From contig WTFV01000244.1 of NCBI GenBank assembly GCA_011523845.1, forward strand, positions 41,778-105,777: 64,000 bases of DNA. The letters are read 5' to 3'. Below are positions 32,900 to 41,787 of the stretch, in pieces. Position 1 is the stretch's first letter, and the number at the start of each line of letters is the position of its first letter. The notes under the pieces were generated by a model. The model was not told where the DNA came from, ran no database searches, and saw nothing but the letters and a program-made list of their open reading frames with translations. Position numbers and translations under genes: made by a program. The stretch is from Acidobacteriota bacterium (lineage in GTDB: Bacteria; Acidobacteriota; Vicinamibacteria; Vicinamibacterales; UBA8438).

Positions 32900-34594
32900 A
32901 TGGGCAGCCCGAGCGCAATCGACCGGCGGCGGTTCCTTCGTTCCGGCGCGCTGGCCGGCGCGGCGCTGGCCACGGGTTCGTCCGCCTGCGGGTCGGCGCT
33001 CGAGCCCGGGGCGGCGGCGCAGGCGGGGACACGGGCGGGAACGGCACAGCCGTCACCGGGCGCCCCCCAACCCGCGGCGCCCCCGGGCGCGTTCGAACTC
33101 GACGAGGTCTCGATTGCCGACCTGGCGGCGTCGATGGCGTCCGGCGAGCGTACCGCACGGTCCGTGACCGAGGCGTACCTCGCGCGCATCGCGCAGATCG
33201 ACCGGCAGGGACCGACCCTGCGGAGCGTCATCGAAACCAATCCGGACGCGCTGGACATCGCCGACTCACTGGATCGCGAGCGTGCCGAAGGCCGCGTACG
33301 GTCGCCGCTGCACGGCGTGCCGATCCTGGTCAAGGACAACGTCGACACCGCCGACCGGATGACGACGACCGCGGGATCGCTGGCCCTCGAAGGATCCATT
33401 CCGGCCGAGGACTCGCACGTCGCCCAGCGGCTGCGGGATGCCGGCGCGGTGCTGCTGGGCAAGGCCAACCTGAGCGAGTGGGCCAACTTCCGGTCGACCC
33501 GCTCGTCGAGCGGCTGGAGCGCGCGCGGCGGGCAGTGCCGCAACCCCTATGCGCTCGACCGGAACCCGTGCGGCTCCAGCTCCGGCTCCGGCGCCGCGGT
33601 CTCCGCCAGCCTGTCCGCCGCGGCCATCGGCACCGAGACCGACGGATCCATCGTCTGTCCGTCGACGGCGAACGGCATCGTCGGCATCAAGCCGACCGTC
33701 GGTCTGGTCAGCCGCGCCGGCATCGTGCCGATCTCCGAAACCCAGGACACCGCCGGCCCCATGGCGCGCTCGGTGCGCGACGCGGCGCTGCTGCTCGGCG
33801 CGATCGCCGGGCCCGACCCGCGCGATCCGGCCAGCGCGCCGAGCGAGCTCCGAGGCCTCGACGACTACACGCCGTTCCTCGACGCCGACGGACTCCGCGG
33901 CGCCCGCATCGGCATCCAGCGCAGCGTCTTCGGCTTCCACGAGGCGGTCGACCGGCTGATGGAGGAAGCCATCGCCGTGTTGCGCGACCGCGGCGCGGTC
34001 GTCGTCGACCCGATCGACCTGAGAGCGAGCGCGGCGTTGCGGCGGGCCGAGACCGAGGTGCTCTTCTACGAGTTCAAGGCGGGGCTCAACGCCTACCTGT
34101 CGAACCTTCGGAACCCGCCGATCCGCTCGCTGGCCGAGCTGATCGCCTTCAACGAGCGGAATGCGGCCGAGGAGCTCGCCTACTTCGGGCAGGAGCGGCT
34201 GATTGTCGCGGAGAGCAGGGGCGCCCTGTCCTCCACGGAGTACCGCGAGGCGCACGCGGTGTCGCGCCGCCTCTCGCGCTCGGCGGGGATAGACCGCGTC
34301 ATGGACGGTAGCAACCTCGACGCCGTTCTCGCCCCCACCGGCGGCCCGGCGTGGGTGACCGACCTGGTCAACGGCGACCACTTCGGCGGCAGCAGCTCGC
34401 AGTTCGCGGCCGCGGCCGGCTACCCCAACGTCAGCGTCCCGGCCGGCTTCGTCCACGGCCTGCCGGTGGGCGTCTCGTTCTTCGGCCGCGCGTGGAGCGA
34501 GCCGACCCTGATCCGCATCGCCTACGCCTTCGAGCAGGCGACCCGCCACCGGCTGGCGCCGCGCTTGCTGGAGACGGCGGACGTGCCGGCATGA
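32900..34594 (+). CDS. Exported amidase (amidase-signature family)
   Basis: 564 residues from the ATG at 32900. A Tat-like signal (DRRRFLRSGALAGAALATG) precedes a short Cys-containing site and a Pro/Ala linker. The Ser-cisSer-Lys triad is visible: PILVKDNVDTAD near 145 (Lys), NPCGSSSGSGAAVS near 220 (cis-Ser) and GTETDGSIVCPS near 245 (nucleophile Ser), followed by GIVGIKPTVGLVSR. It hydrolyses amide bonds; substrate unknown, not GatA because of export and context. It overlaps the AAA ATPase start by 4 bases (ATGA), odd for unrelated functions, and probably reflects insertion of the ATPase cassette just there. Confidence 0.87.
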   Translation: MGSPSAIDRRRFLRSGALAGAALATGSSACGSALEPGAAAQAGTRAGTAQPSPGAPQPAAPPGAFELDEVSIADLAASMASGERTARSVTEAYLARIAQIDRQGPTLRSVIETNPDALDIADSLDRERAEGRVRSPLHGVPILVKDNVDTADRMTTTAGSLALEGSIPAEDSHVAQRLRDAGAVLLGKANLSEWANFRSTRSSSGWSARGGQCRNPYALDRNPCGSSSGSGAAVSASLSAAAIGTETDGSIVCPSTANGIVGIKPTVGLVSRAGIVPISETQDTAGPMARSVRDAALLLGAIAGPDPRDPASAPSELRGLDDYTPFLDADGLRGARIGIQRSVFGFHEAVDRLMEEAIAVLRDRGAVVVDPIDLRASAALRRAETEVLFYEFKAGLNAYLSNLRNPPIRSLAELIAFNERNAAEELAYFGQERLIVAESRGALSSTEYREAHAVSRRLSRSAGIDRVMDGSNLDAVLAPTGGPAWVTDLVNGDHFGGSSSQFAAAAGYPNVSVPAGFVHGLPVGVSFFGRAWSEPTLIRIAYAFEQATRHRLAPRLLETADVPA

Positions 34595-35730
34595 CGAGCG
34601 ACCGGCTGCACCTGCGGAACCTGTCGATCCGTGGCTTTCTCGGAATCAAGGAGCTCTGCATTCGCCGGCTTGGCCGGGTCACGCTTCTCGCCGGCCGGAA
34701 CGGCATCGGCAAGACGACCGTGCTCGACGCCGTGCGCGTGTACGCCGCACGCGCTGCGTTCCCGGCTCTCCATCAGCTCCTGCGGCGTCGCGAGGAAGTC
34801 TCCACGGTTGCAGACAGAGAGGGAGCATTCATCCCTGACGTGTCCGCACTCTTCCACGGACGGGACATGGGAACCACCCGCATCTCAATCGGATCGAGCG
34901 ATCTCGACAGCGTCCAGATCGAAAAAACGGACTCCAGTGATCCCCGGGCGGCGAAACTGGTGAAGGACCATGCCGACCTCCTGCCGCACGGACCGGGACC
35001 GTTGTTCAGGATCAGCTTTCGGGGAAGAGAGAGCGTAGGTGCGTGGCACGTTCCCCTGATGAACCGATACGGTGGGAGCAGGTTCCAGGCACAGGGAGCT
35101 ATTCCCGATCTGCCGTTGCTTGGGGACGATGTTCAGGATCCCTTTCTCGAAGTGGCGTGCGTACCCCTGGGACCGGGACTGTTGACCAACAGCGAGATCG
35201 CGCAGGCCTGGGATCGAGTCGCCCTGACGAGTGACGAGGAGCTGGCCGTTCAGTCGCTCAAGCTGGTCTTCGGCGACGCGGTGGAACGAGCCGCAATGAT
35301 CGGCGCCGAGACCCACGCCAAGCGGCACGCCGGGCGTCGCCCCGTCGTCAAGCTGCGGCACCATCCCCGTCCCGTTCCGTTGCGGAGCCTCGGTGACGGC
35401 GCAGTTCGCCTGTTCGGCGTCGCCATGGCCCTCGCCTGCAGCGGAGGCGGGTTCCTGGTCATCGACGAGGCGGAAAACGGCATTCACTACACTGTCCATT
35501 CCGACTTCTGGCGGATGGTCCTGCTCACGGCCAGAGAGCAAGACGTGCAGGTGCTGGCGACAACCCATAGCTGGGATTGCGTGCGCGGGTTCGCGCAGGC
35601 CGCCGCCGACGGCAGGGAGTCGGACTGCGTCCTCGTTCGACTGGATCGAAACGGCGAGGAGATTCGGGCTGTCGAGTACTCCTGCGAAGACCTCGCGACC
35701 GCCGCCGAGCAAGGGATCGAGGTCCGATAG
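34591..35730 (+). CDS. AAA ATPase, first gene of the DUF3226 TOPRIM pair
   Basis: 379 residues. Walker A LLAGRNGIGKTTVLDAVRVY near 32, signature-like PLRSLGDGAVRLFGVAMAL near 265, Walker B GGFLVIDEAENGIHYTVH near 290 and an H-loop VLATTHSWDCVRGFAQ near 320. The N-terminal RGFLGIKELCIRRLGRV is typical of OLD/RecF-like ATPases. It shares the ATPase-TOPRIM plan of the pairs at 8197 and 53414 but is only distantly alike. The downstream TOPRIM gene is damaged, so the ATPase may be orphaned. Its ATGA overlap with the amidase gene gives translational coupling. Confidence 0.82.
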   Translation: MTSDRLHLRNLSIRGFLGIKELCIRRLGRVTLLAGRNGIGKTTVLDAVRVYAARAAFPALHQLLRRREEVSTVADREGAFIPDVSALFHGRDMGTTRISIGSSDLDSVQIEKTDSSDPRAAKLVKDHADLLPHGPGPLFRISFRGRESVGAWHVPLMNRYGGSRFQAQGAIPDLPLLGDDVQDPFLEVACVPLGPGLLTNSEIAQAWDRVALTSDEELAVQSLKLVFGDAVERAAMIGAETHAKRHAGRRPVVKLRHHPRPVPLRSLGDGAVRLFGVAMALACSGGGFLVIDEAENGIHYTVHSDFWRMVLLTAREQDVQVLATTHSWDCVRGFAQAAADGRESDCVLVRLDRNGEEIRAVEYSCEDLATAAEQGIEVR

Positions 35731-35735
35731 ACCGG

Positions 35736-36043
35736 ATGCCGAGCATCGATCCGCCGGAACGCGTGCTGCTCGTCGAAGGCGAGAGCGACGTACACGTCGT
35801 CCATCATCTCTGTCGGCGGCAGGACGAGCCGATGCCGAGCTTCCGGATCGAAGACAAGGGCACTCTCGGTCAGGTCCTCGATGCCATCGGCCCGGAGCTC
35901 AAGGTGTCCGGCCGCAAGGCGCTTGGCGTTCTCGTAGATGCGAACGACAGCCTTGCAGATCGGTGGCGGGACCTGTCGAGCCGCGAGTCGACGGTGCACT
36001 CGGTTCCACGTTCGCCCGGTGGCTTCGCTCGTTGTTCAAGTGA
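35736..36043 (+). pseudogene. DUF3226-type TOPRIM protein with an internal deletion
   Basis: The ATG at 35736 opens a good DUF3226 N-terminus: PERVLLVEGESDVHVVHHLC (first TOPRIM acid) and KALGVLVDANDSLADRWRDL (second acidic motif). After about residue 88 the frame loses all resemblance. The family's usual C-terminal ending, FARWLRSLFK followed by a stop, is present at 36011-36043 but in another frame. So about half the protein has been deleted and the join is out of frame. The intact family is about 200 residues. The ATPase partner upstream is intact. Confidence 0.68.
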
Positions 36044-36067
36044 CATCACCCGACGCGGGAACAAGAC

Positions 36068-36592
36068 ATGCCGACCACATCACTCCTCGAAGAAGCCCTC
36101 GACGCCTGGGCCGACGCCCGCCGCGGCGTCATCGCCGAGCTCCGCTGCGTGCCGGCCGGTCAGATCGACTTCCGTCCCGCCGAGGGCGCCCAATCCGTTG
36201 CCGAGATCGCGCAGCACATCGTCGACACCGCCCTCATGTGGTGCGGGGAGCTCTCCAACCCGGCAGGCGACTTCACCCGCAAGAGCTTCCCGGCGTTCAT
36301 CCGCGAGTACGGCACTCCGAAGAAGGAACGCCCCGGCGACAAGGCCGGCCTGGTCCGCCTGCTCCGGAGCACCCACGCCCAGGGGATGCGCCAGCTTCGC
36401 GACACCGGCGAGGTCGGCATGCTGCAGACCATCCGCCGCTTCGACGGCGCCCTCTGGACCCGCCTCGCGTGGCTGCAGCACGGCATCGCCCACGAGGAGT
36501 ACCACCGCGGCCAGCTCGCGCTCTACGTGCGGCTGCTCGGGAAGACCCCGGCGCTGACGAAGCTGATCGAAGGCGCGAGCGCGGGAGAATGA
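36068..36592 (+). CDS. DinB-family protein
   Basis: 174 residues. The four-helix DinB/YfiT fold with metal-binding histidines is visible: SVAEIAQHIVDTALM near 45 and LQHGIAHEEYHRGQLALYVR near 135. DinB proteins are mycothiol/bacillithiol S-transferase relatives or of unknown function in Gram-negatives. Lies just downstream of the broken TOPRIM gene and marks the left edge of the accessory island. Start ATG at 36068 with no strong ribosome site. Confidence 0.82.
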   Translation: MPTTSLLEEALDAWADARRGVIAELRCVPAGQIDFRPAEGAQSVAEIAQHIVDTALMWCGELSNPAGDFTRKSFPAFIREYGTPKKERPGDKAGLVRLLRSTHAQGMRQLRDTGEVGMLQTIRRFDGALWTRLAWLQHGIAHEEYHRGQLALYVRLLGKTPALTKLIEGASAGE

Positions 36593-37333
36593 CTGCACGT
36601 GCGATGCGGGCGGCATACGACGCAACACGGTGGATCCCGCATTGTGGACACCAGGACAGAGCCGGCACGCCAACGCCGTCCGATGGAGTGCACAGCTCAT
36701 CGCCGACGCTGTTCGGCTTCTCGCCGCGCTCCGACAGGAATCTGACCTTGCCTCCTCTGCGCGCCGGCCGGCCTGCCAGCTCCACGGTCTCGGGAATGTG
36801 ACGCTCGAAGTTGACCCCGAATGCCCGTCGCTGCGAGAGCGCGTCCACTTCACACCTGGGGTCGGCGGCCAGGCTGCGGATCCTGCGACTCTACTTGCCG
36901 AAGCAGGTTGCTCACCCTCGACACGGAGCATCTCCCCTCATCGAATCGCTGAGAATCTGTCGAAACGAGCAAGGACGTACCGCGGAATTCCATCCCCGGG
37001 ACCATGACGCGCTCTGCCCCCGCTCGTCGGTCGACCGTTGGCCACACAGCGTAACCGAGCACAGTCCGCGAGCCCCTCTGAGCCGGCCGCGCCGGTCATC
37101 CCCTCAGTCGTACGCCCACGGATCGCGCGGGCGTTCCAGCCCAACGCCGATGGCAATGCTACCTCTTGAGCGTCTTCGGCAATCGCGCGCTGGTTGCCGC
37201 GCGCCCCGCGTACTGCCAGCCCGCCCGCTCCGGCACCGACATCGCGTTGCTGGCTGCCCGCCGCGCGTACCGCTTCGCCACCCGCAAACCTGCGATTGAC
37301 TGCGCAGCGCAGATCGTCAATGCATGAGCCTGT
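36593..37333. other. Left edge of the accessory island, non-coding except for a methyltransferase fragment
   Basis: 740 bases without an intact gene. The only recognisable content is the fragment at 36693-36890. A minus-strand frame at 37159-37488 overlaps the methyltransferase gene and is not convincing. Confidence 0.5.
36693..36890 (-). pseudogene. N-terminal fragment of a site-specific DNA methyltransferase
   Basis: The frame from just inside a stop at 36891-36893 reads IRSLAADPRCEVDALSQ, then AFGVNFERHIPETVELAGRP and GGKVRFLSERG, then breaks off. FERHIPE...ELPGRPVRRGDKVR is the usual opening of N4/N6 DNA methyltransferases found with type III-like restriction systems. No catalytic motifs follow. 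Family match is from memory and moderate. Confidence 0.4.
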
Positions 37334-38299
37334 TCACCGGTCGGCGACCTCTCGCGGCCCTGCCGTCCGATTCTCACGTGCCCCTCGATCTTGGGCGCCA
37401 GCGTCGACGTGTAGCGCTGCCAGTTTCGGAATCGCCCGCCTTGCCATCCTGTAGTAGTCCGGGTGCAATTCAATCCCGATGCTCTCAAGACCCATCGCCG
37501 ACGCAGCTGCTATCGTTGAACCCGAGCCCGCGAACGGATCTAGAATCACACCTTGCTGCAACGGCAAGGCAGCCGCAACGAGTTGTCTCATGAATGCCTG
37601 CGGCTTCAGAGAGGGATGGTCTGCGATCCTTCTTTCCTCGCCCCTTGCCGGTGCGGATACAATCAGATCGCGAAACGGTGCGTCCCTTGACGGTCGCCTC
37701 AACGCCCCGGTCTTCCACTTCTCAAGATTCTCCCGCACCAGTCCATCGAGTGGCTTCCTGAACAGCAGCCAGGGCTCCCAGGCAGAGCGCGGAACGACCG
37801 ACAGGTTTGGATACTCGTCGTGGGCGAACTTTGGACGATCACCTCCTCGCAACGTGCTCACGGTGCGCGCGATCTGTCCCCGCAATTGAAACCCCACCAA
37901 GACGAAGGCGTTGATTACCAAGTGAGACAGCAGTGTCTGAGTGGCAATCATCACATGGCCGCCAGGCACAAGAACACGAAACAGCTCCGGAGCCAACCGT
38001 CCCTGAAAGCGGGAGATCTCCTGTAGGTGCTTTGCGGTCAGGGTTGTAAACCGGGGCATCGGTCGACGAGTATATCCGTCGTACGTCTGCGGCAGTCGCC
38101 ACCTTCCGCCGGTGCCGTTATTCCGCTTCTCGATCTGATCCGGGTGATACTCGACGACCCCAAACGGCGGATCCGTGACTACGGCATGAATTGAACCGTC
38201 GGCACGCCGTGCCAACCACCGAAATGAATCTCCCTTGATGAGCCGATACCTTCCATGCCGCTGCGCGGAGGCTGCGACACTTGTGTGCGCGCCTGTCAT
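37334..38299 (-). CDS. DNA methyltransferase (N4/N6 type), third gene of the nucleotidyltransferase-DUF262 operon
   Basis: 321 residues. Motif IV is VVTDPPFGVVEYHPDQIEK near 40 (DPPF/DPPY class) and the AdoMet motif is ILDPFAGSGSTIAAASAMG near 260, giving the beta-type order (IV before I). An RMTase-like target region lies between (RPKFAHDEYPNLSVVPRSAW). It methylates adenine N6 or cytosine N4 in duplex DNA. The ATG overlaps the DUF262 stop (ATGA). The three-gene operon looks intact, unlike its surroundings. Lower GC than the flanks points to transfer. Confidence 0.85.
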   Translation of the reverse strand: MTGAHTSVAASAQRHGRYRLIKGDSFRWLARRADGSIHAVVTDPPFGVVEYHPDQIEKRNNGTGGRWRLPQTYDGYTRRPMPRFTTLTAKHLQEISRFQGRLAPELFRVLVPGGHVMIATQTLLSHLVINAFVLVGFQLRGQIARTVSTLRGGDRPKFAHDEYPNLSVVPRSAWEPWLLFRKPLDGLVRENLEKWKTGALRRPSRDAPFRDLIVSAPARGEERRIADHPSLKPQAFMRQLVAAALPLQQGVILDPFAGSGSTIAAASAMGLESIGIELHPDYYRMARRAIPKLAALHVDAGAQDRGARENRTAGPREVADR

Positions 38300-39399
38300 G
38301 TCCGCCGCCTTCCCGCCGCTTCCTCAAGAAGGCGGAGCAGAACCATGTGTCTGTCAGCCCGCCTCTTCTTGTCATTCACTCCCTTTTCTATCGCTCGCAC
38401 ATAGGTCAATACGTCCGGGGCCACCTCGACCAGCTCATTCGCGAGGCGCCTGTCGACGTCGGCACCAAAGTGCTTCAGCGTATCGACGACGTCACCGAGT
38501 CCCCTAGCAGGGATGCCTTTTTGCCAAACCTCTCTATGGCACGCTGCTACGGCTACAAACAAAGAATAGAAGTCGGCCTTGTTCATCCAACGTGTATCGC
38601 GAGTGCCTAGTCTCTTCACGATCCGCTTTACGGAATCGAACGTAATTTCAAAGAGCTTCTTCGTCCTACGCTGATCGGGAAATCCCTCTTCCAGATCGTA
38701 GTCTTCATACTGGAGATAGAACGAGTCCACGACCTTCGGGCTCCCACCTTGAGGACCGTGCATGACGCCAATGACTAGCTGGCTGACGAATTCAATGTCG
38801 CCCAGACGCCGAATCAGCGCGCGGCTGAGCAAACCGCTTCCGAGCCACCAGGGATCTTCTGCAAGCCTCTCCGCCATCTTGGCAAACGGACCGATGTAGA
38901 TAGCGTTCCTCAGCTCTTGCGCATTCAGAGCAGTTAGGAAACGATTCAGTCGCGCAAACATGGAGCGCAACTCGCCTTCGTCGTCTGTTATGACAAACCG
39001 GACATGAAACTCGTAGTCGTAGAACTTAACCTTGTCCTTCTCGGAGAGTTCGGTAAACGTTATCCCCAAGTAGGGTGACTTCTGCTCAAGCTTGTCCAAG
39101 GCGAATCCGGCAAACTCCTCTTCGCCAGGTTCCATGACAGACCCTAGAAACTGGAGTACCGTTCGGATGCGCTGCTGACCGTCCACAACTGCATGTGAAG
39201 AAGCACCTTCCGCGTTGGTAGTTCGATGAATATAGATTTCAGGCACGGGCAATCCGAGAAGAATCGATTCGACCAGATAACATTTCTGACGAGCAGCCCA
39301 CACCGGCTTACGCTGATACGGAGGACGAAGAGTCAGTGTTTCCTCTCGGAACCGATCTCTAAACCAGCTAATGGACTGAGTGCTCGACGTGAATTTCAT
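38296..39399 (-). CDS. DUF262 (ParB/Srx-fold) protein of the three-gene operon
   Basis: 367 residues. The DUF262 core is clear: LRPPYQRKPVWAARQKCYLV near 25, then PVPEIYIHRT and HAVVDGQQRIRTVLQFLG near 75. The GmrSD/SspE-type ParB-like NTPase/nuclease domain binds nucleotide through the DGQQR loop. The rest is helical (FARLNRFLTALNAQELRNA) with no DUF1524 HNH domain at the C-terminus, so it is not a full GmrSD. It overlaps the methyltransferase by 4 bases and follows the nucleotidyltransferase-like gene by 12 bases. DUF262 proteins often restrict modified or unmodified DNA; here the partner enzyme would set the mark. Role inferred. Confidence 0.85.
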   Translation of the reverse strand: MKFTSSTQSISWFRDRFREETLTLRPPYQRKPVWAARQKCYLVESILLGLPVPEIYIHRTTNAEGASSHAVVDGQQRIRTVLQFLGSVMEPGEEEFAGFALDKLEQKSPYLGITFTELSEKDKVKFYDYEFHVRFVITDDEGELRSMFARLNRFLTALNAQELRNAIYIGPFAKMAERLAEDPWWLGSGLLSRALIRRLGDIEFVSQLVIGVMHGPQGGSPKVVDSFYLQYEDYDLEEGFPDQRRTKKLFEITFDSVKRIVKRLGTRDTRWMNKADFYSLFVAVAACHREVWQKGIPARGLGDVVDTLKHFGADVDRRLANELVEVAPDVLTYVRAIEKGVNDKKRRADRHMVLLRLLEEAAGRRRT

Positions 39400-39411
39400 T
39401 TCGTTGCCTAT

Positions 39412-40059
39412 CTAAAGGTGTTGGCGCAGGACCCTGAGCCCATTGGCGTGATAAAGCCTCACGTGCTCAACGGTTCGATACAAACGGGCAGACACCCTTC
39501 TCCCAGCAATTTCTGCATGGCGATATCGACCGAGAGAGGTGAACGTAGTGAACCACGTTGTGGCAAACTCCCGGGCCGGCTTCAGAGCTTCGGGTACAGA
39601 GAGCGCGACCCCCCCTCGGGGCTTCAAATCCCAGCGGTGCGGCTCGAACCATCCCTTCCATACCTCTCGCCGACGGTCCTTTGCCCACGTCGTGTCACCA
39701 TGCTCCATGTTCGTACCCAAGAGGCGATAGTGCCACCTGAGCAACGTGTGCCATGCGAAATCGAACAGGTCGGAGTGAACCACAACCACGTCCACATCCG
39801 AGTGTGCCAGCAGTGGACGGAAGTAGTGCTCTGGATTCAGACTAAAGCCAAGCCGCGCGGAGCCGATTACGTGGATGTCGTCGGCCGGGGCAGCGAGTGC
39901 CCCTCCAACGTGCGCACGGAAGGCGCGGTGCTCCCCAACGTCACCATCGAAGATGTGCGGGACACCATCGAGGAGCTCCGCGTCGACCAACTGTTCAAGT
40001 TCGCCCTCGGGAAGCGCCTGCAGTCGTTGGACGAAACCCTGTGCGTGCTCGGGGACCAT
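39412..40059 (-). CDS. Nucleotidyltransferase-like protein, first gene of the DUF262-methyltransferase operon
   Basis: 215 residues from an ATG at 40059; GTG at 40062 or an upstream start at 40095 is possible, as the AGGAGG lies at 40074-40079. The core HVIGSARLGFSLNPEHYF followed by HSDVDVVVVHSDLFD fits the polymerase-beta nucleotidyltransferase pattern (GS...DxD). The rest is basic and Trp-rich (RREVWKGWFEPHRWDLKP). Similar proteins are seen beside DUF262 genes and are normally left as hypothetical. Catalytic activity, whether AMPylation, nucleotide second messenger or none, cannot be told from sequence. An AT-rich promoter region lies at 40140-40180. Confidence 0.6.
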   Translation of the reverse strand: MVPEHAQGFVQRLQALPEGELEQLVDAELLDGVPHIFDGDVGEHRAFRAHVGGALAAPADDIHVIGSARLGFSLNPEHYFRPLLAHSDVDVVVVHSDLFDFAWHTLLRWHYRLLGTNMEHGDTTWAKDRRREVWKGWFEPHRWDLKPRGGVALSVPEALKPAREFATTWFTTFTSLGRYRHAEIAGRRVSARLYRTVEHVRLYHANGLRVLRQHL

Positions 40060-40196
40060 CACCCTAACCAAAGCCTCCTCGGAAGCAGGCCGCAACTCGC
40101 GACCTGGCGTTTCGCAACAGTAGTGCCACCAGGGGCGTGGCGCAGCAGTGCTTAGACCATAATACCGCGCTTGACGGGGACGCGGTCGGGACGGTC

Positions 40197-40862
40197 ATGG
40201 AGTACGCCGTCGTGCGGAACTACCGCGACGACAACCCGTGCAGCCGGATCGGGCCAGTGCTCGGCCCGCAGCAGGACCTCGTCCAGCACATGCGGGCGCT
40301 GCCGCACCGGGACGCGGCGGCGGCCGTGGCGAAGGTGCGCGCATCGAAGGTGACGGCGACCGTCAAGCTGGCGTTCGAGTTTCTGGTGCTCACCGCGGAC
40401 GCGGTCAGGCGAGGTACGCGGCGCACGATGGGACGAGATGGGCACGACGGACCAGGTGTGGACCGACCCGGCCACGCGGACCAAGGCGGAGCGCGAGCAC
40501 CGGGTCCCGCTGACGCGCCGCGCCGAAGAGATCCTCGACGGGGCGCGGGCGGCCGGCAATGGCGGGCCGCTTGTGTTCCCGAGCGCCCGCGCGGGAAGCG
40601 CATGAACGACATGGCCTTGTCGGCACTGCTCAGGACGCTGGAGGTTCCCGCCGTTCCGCACGGCTTCCGCTCCACCTTCCGGGACTGGGCCGCCGACGAG
40701 ACGAACCACCCGCGGGAGGTCGTCGAGGCGACGCTGGCCCACGTCGTCCAGAACAAGGTCGAGGCGGCCTACGCGCGGTCGGACCTGTTTGAGCGCCGCC
40801 GGCAGTTGATGGACGACTGGTCCGCCTATGTCGCCGTCGATACGCGGAGCGCCGGCCGATGA
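40197..40862 (+). pseudogene. P4-type tyrosine integrase, C-terminal half with two frameshifts
   Basis: The reading frame starts within the core-binding domain (DDNPCSRIGPVLGPQQDLV, LAFEFLVLT). It shifts frame near 40396 into TRSGEVRGARWDEMGTTDQV, containing the first catalytic Arg, and back near 40600. It finishes with HGFRSTFRDWAADETNHPRE and the C-terminal EATLAHVVQNKVEAAYARSD. The N-terminal arm-binding domain is missing. It is paralogous to the remnant on the other strand at 44868-45642. The 3' end is intact. Confidence 0.72.
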
Positions 40863-40866
40863 TCGC

Positions 40867-41535
40867 CCATCTTCGGGAGTGGGCGGGTGGGCGGATGCAC
40901 TCGTTCGGTCCGGCCGGACTCGCCGGGAGGCCGAGTGGCTGGCGCTTGTCTGCCTGCACAGCGGCATGTTCCTCCGCTCGCAGCACCTCGCCTTCATCGG
41001 CCGGACCAATCCGGCGCTGGCCAACCGCTTCGTCCGCCGGTGCCGCAAGCACGCCGTCGAGCAGCTCGACTACGTGCTCGAAGACCCGCACGCAGTGTGG
41101 CTCCCGACCGAGGACGAGAAGGTGAACGCGCTGACGGGGGCGAGGATCGCTGAGGGGTTTCTGCCGCGCCGGCTCTACCAGGGTCTACCAGGAGCGGTCG
41201 GGGTACAATACCGTTACCCTTTCACAAGCTGCCGCTGGCCCTCGAGAAACGGTGGGCGACGTTTCTGTTCGTGCGGGCCGAGGACGAGGCCGATGGTGCG
41301 GTCCGCACGTGGCGGTCAGCACGCGGCGCTCTGGGCGGCGCTGGCCGCGGCCGGCCGTGCGGTCGACGTCGTCGTGGGGCGCGACCCGGTGCGTCTGGCG
41401 GCGGCCGACTGGCCGCGATCAAGCAGGCGATCACGACGAGCGACTGGGCGGCCCTGCAAGCGTACGGCGGCCGGAACCCCGCCATCCGGCGGGCGCGCGT
41501 CCTTGGGCGCCGCTTGCGTCGGAGACCGGAAGTCC
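40867..41535 (+). pseudogene. Remnant of a mobile-element replication/relaxation-type protein
   Basis: Segments in three frames join into one sensible protein: REAEWLALVCLHSGMFLRSQ and RTNPALANRFVRRCRKHAVE (winged-helix-like), LDYVLEDPHAVWLPTEDEK, RWATFLFVRAEDEADGAVRT, GGQHAALWAALAAAGRAVDV and AIKQAITTSDWAALQAYGG. Frame changes occur near 41190, 41290 and 41410. The pattern recalls the replication-relaxation family of integrative elements. The assignment is uncertain. It directly follows the integrase remnant. Confidence 0.4.
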
Positions 41536-41539
41536 AGGG

Positions 41540-41787
41540 GTCAACGACAGCGCGGTGCTGGTGCTCGGCGACGAGGCGTTGCGGGACATCGCCCGCGAGC
41601 TGGTCGAGACCGTACGGGCCAACCTGACCATCGGCTGGGCCCGGCGCGAGAGTGTCCGCGCGAAGTCTCCGCCGCCTCGTGAAGCGCGTCCTGCGGAAAG
41701 CACAGCTACCCGCCGGACAAGCAGGAGCCCGCGACCCGGACCGTGCTTGAGCAGGCCGAGACGCTGTCGGCCGGCTGGGCGGCCTGA
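41540..41787 (+). pseudogene. C-terminal fragment of a type I restriction enzyme HsdR
   Basis: VNDSAVLVLGDEALRDIARE, LVETVRANLTIGWARRESVR, then after one frameshift near 41665 LRRLVKRVLR and YPPDKQEPATRTVLEQAETL ending with a stop. This is the standard HsdR C-terminal tail (R-subunit helical domain). The first 900 or so residues are gone and no HsdM or HsdS is near. Sequence match is by recognition of the YPPDKQE...VLEQAE tail. Confidence 0.6.

Noticed and set aside
37159..37488. Minus-strand 109-residue ORF over the methyltransferase gene end
   Set aside because: Overlaps the intact methyltransferase by 155 bases and lacks a credible start.
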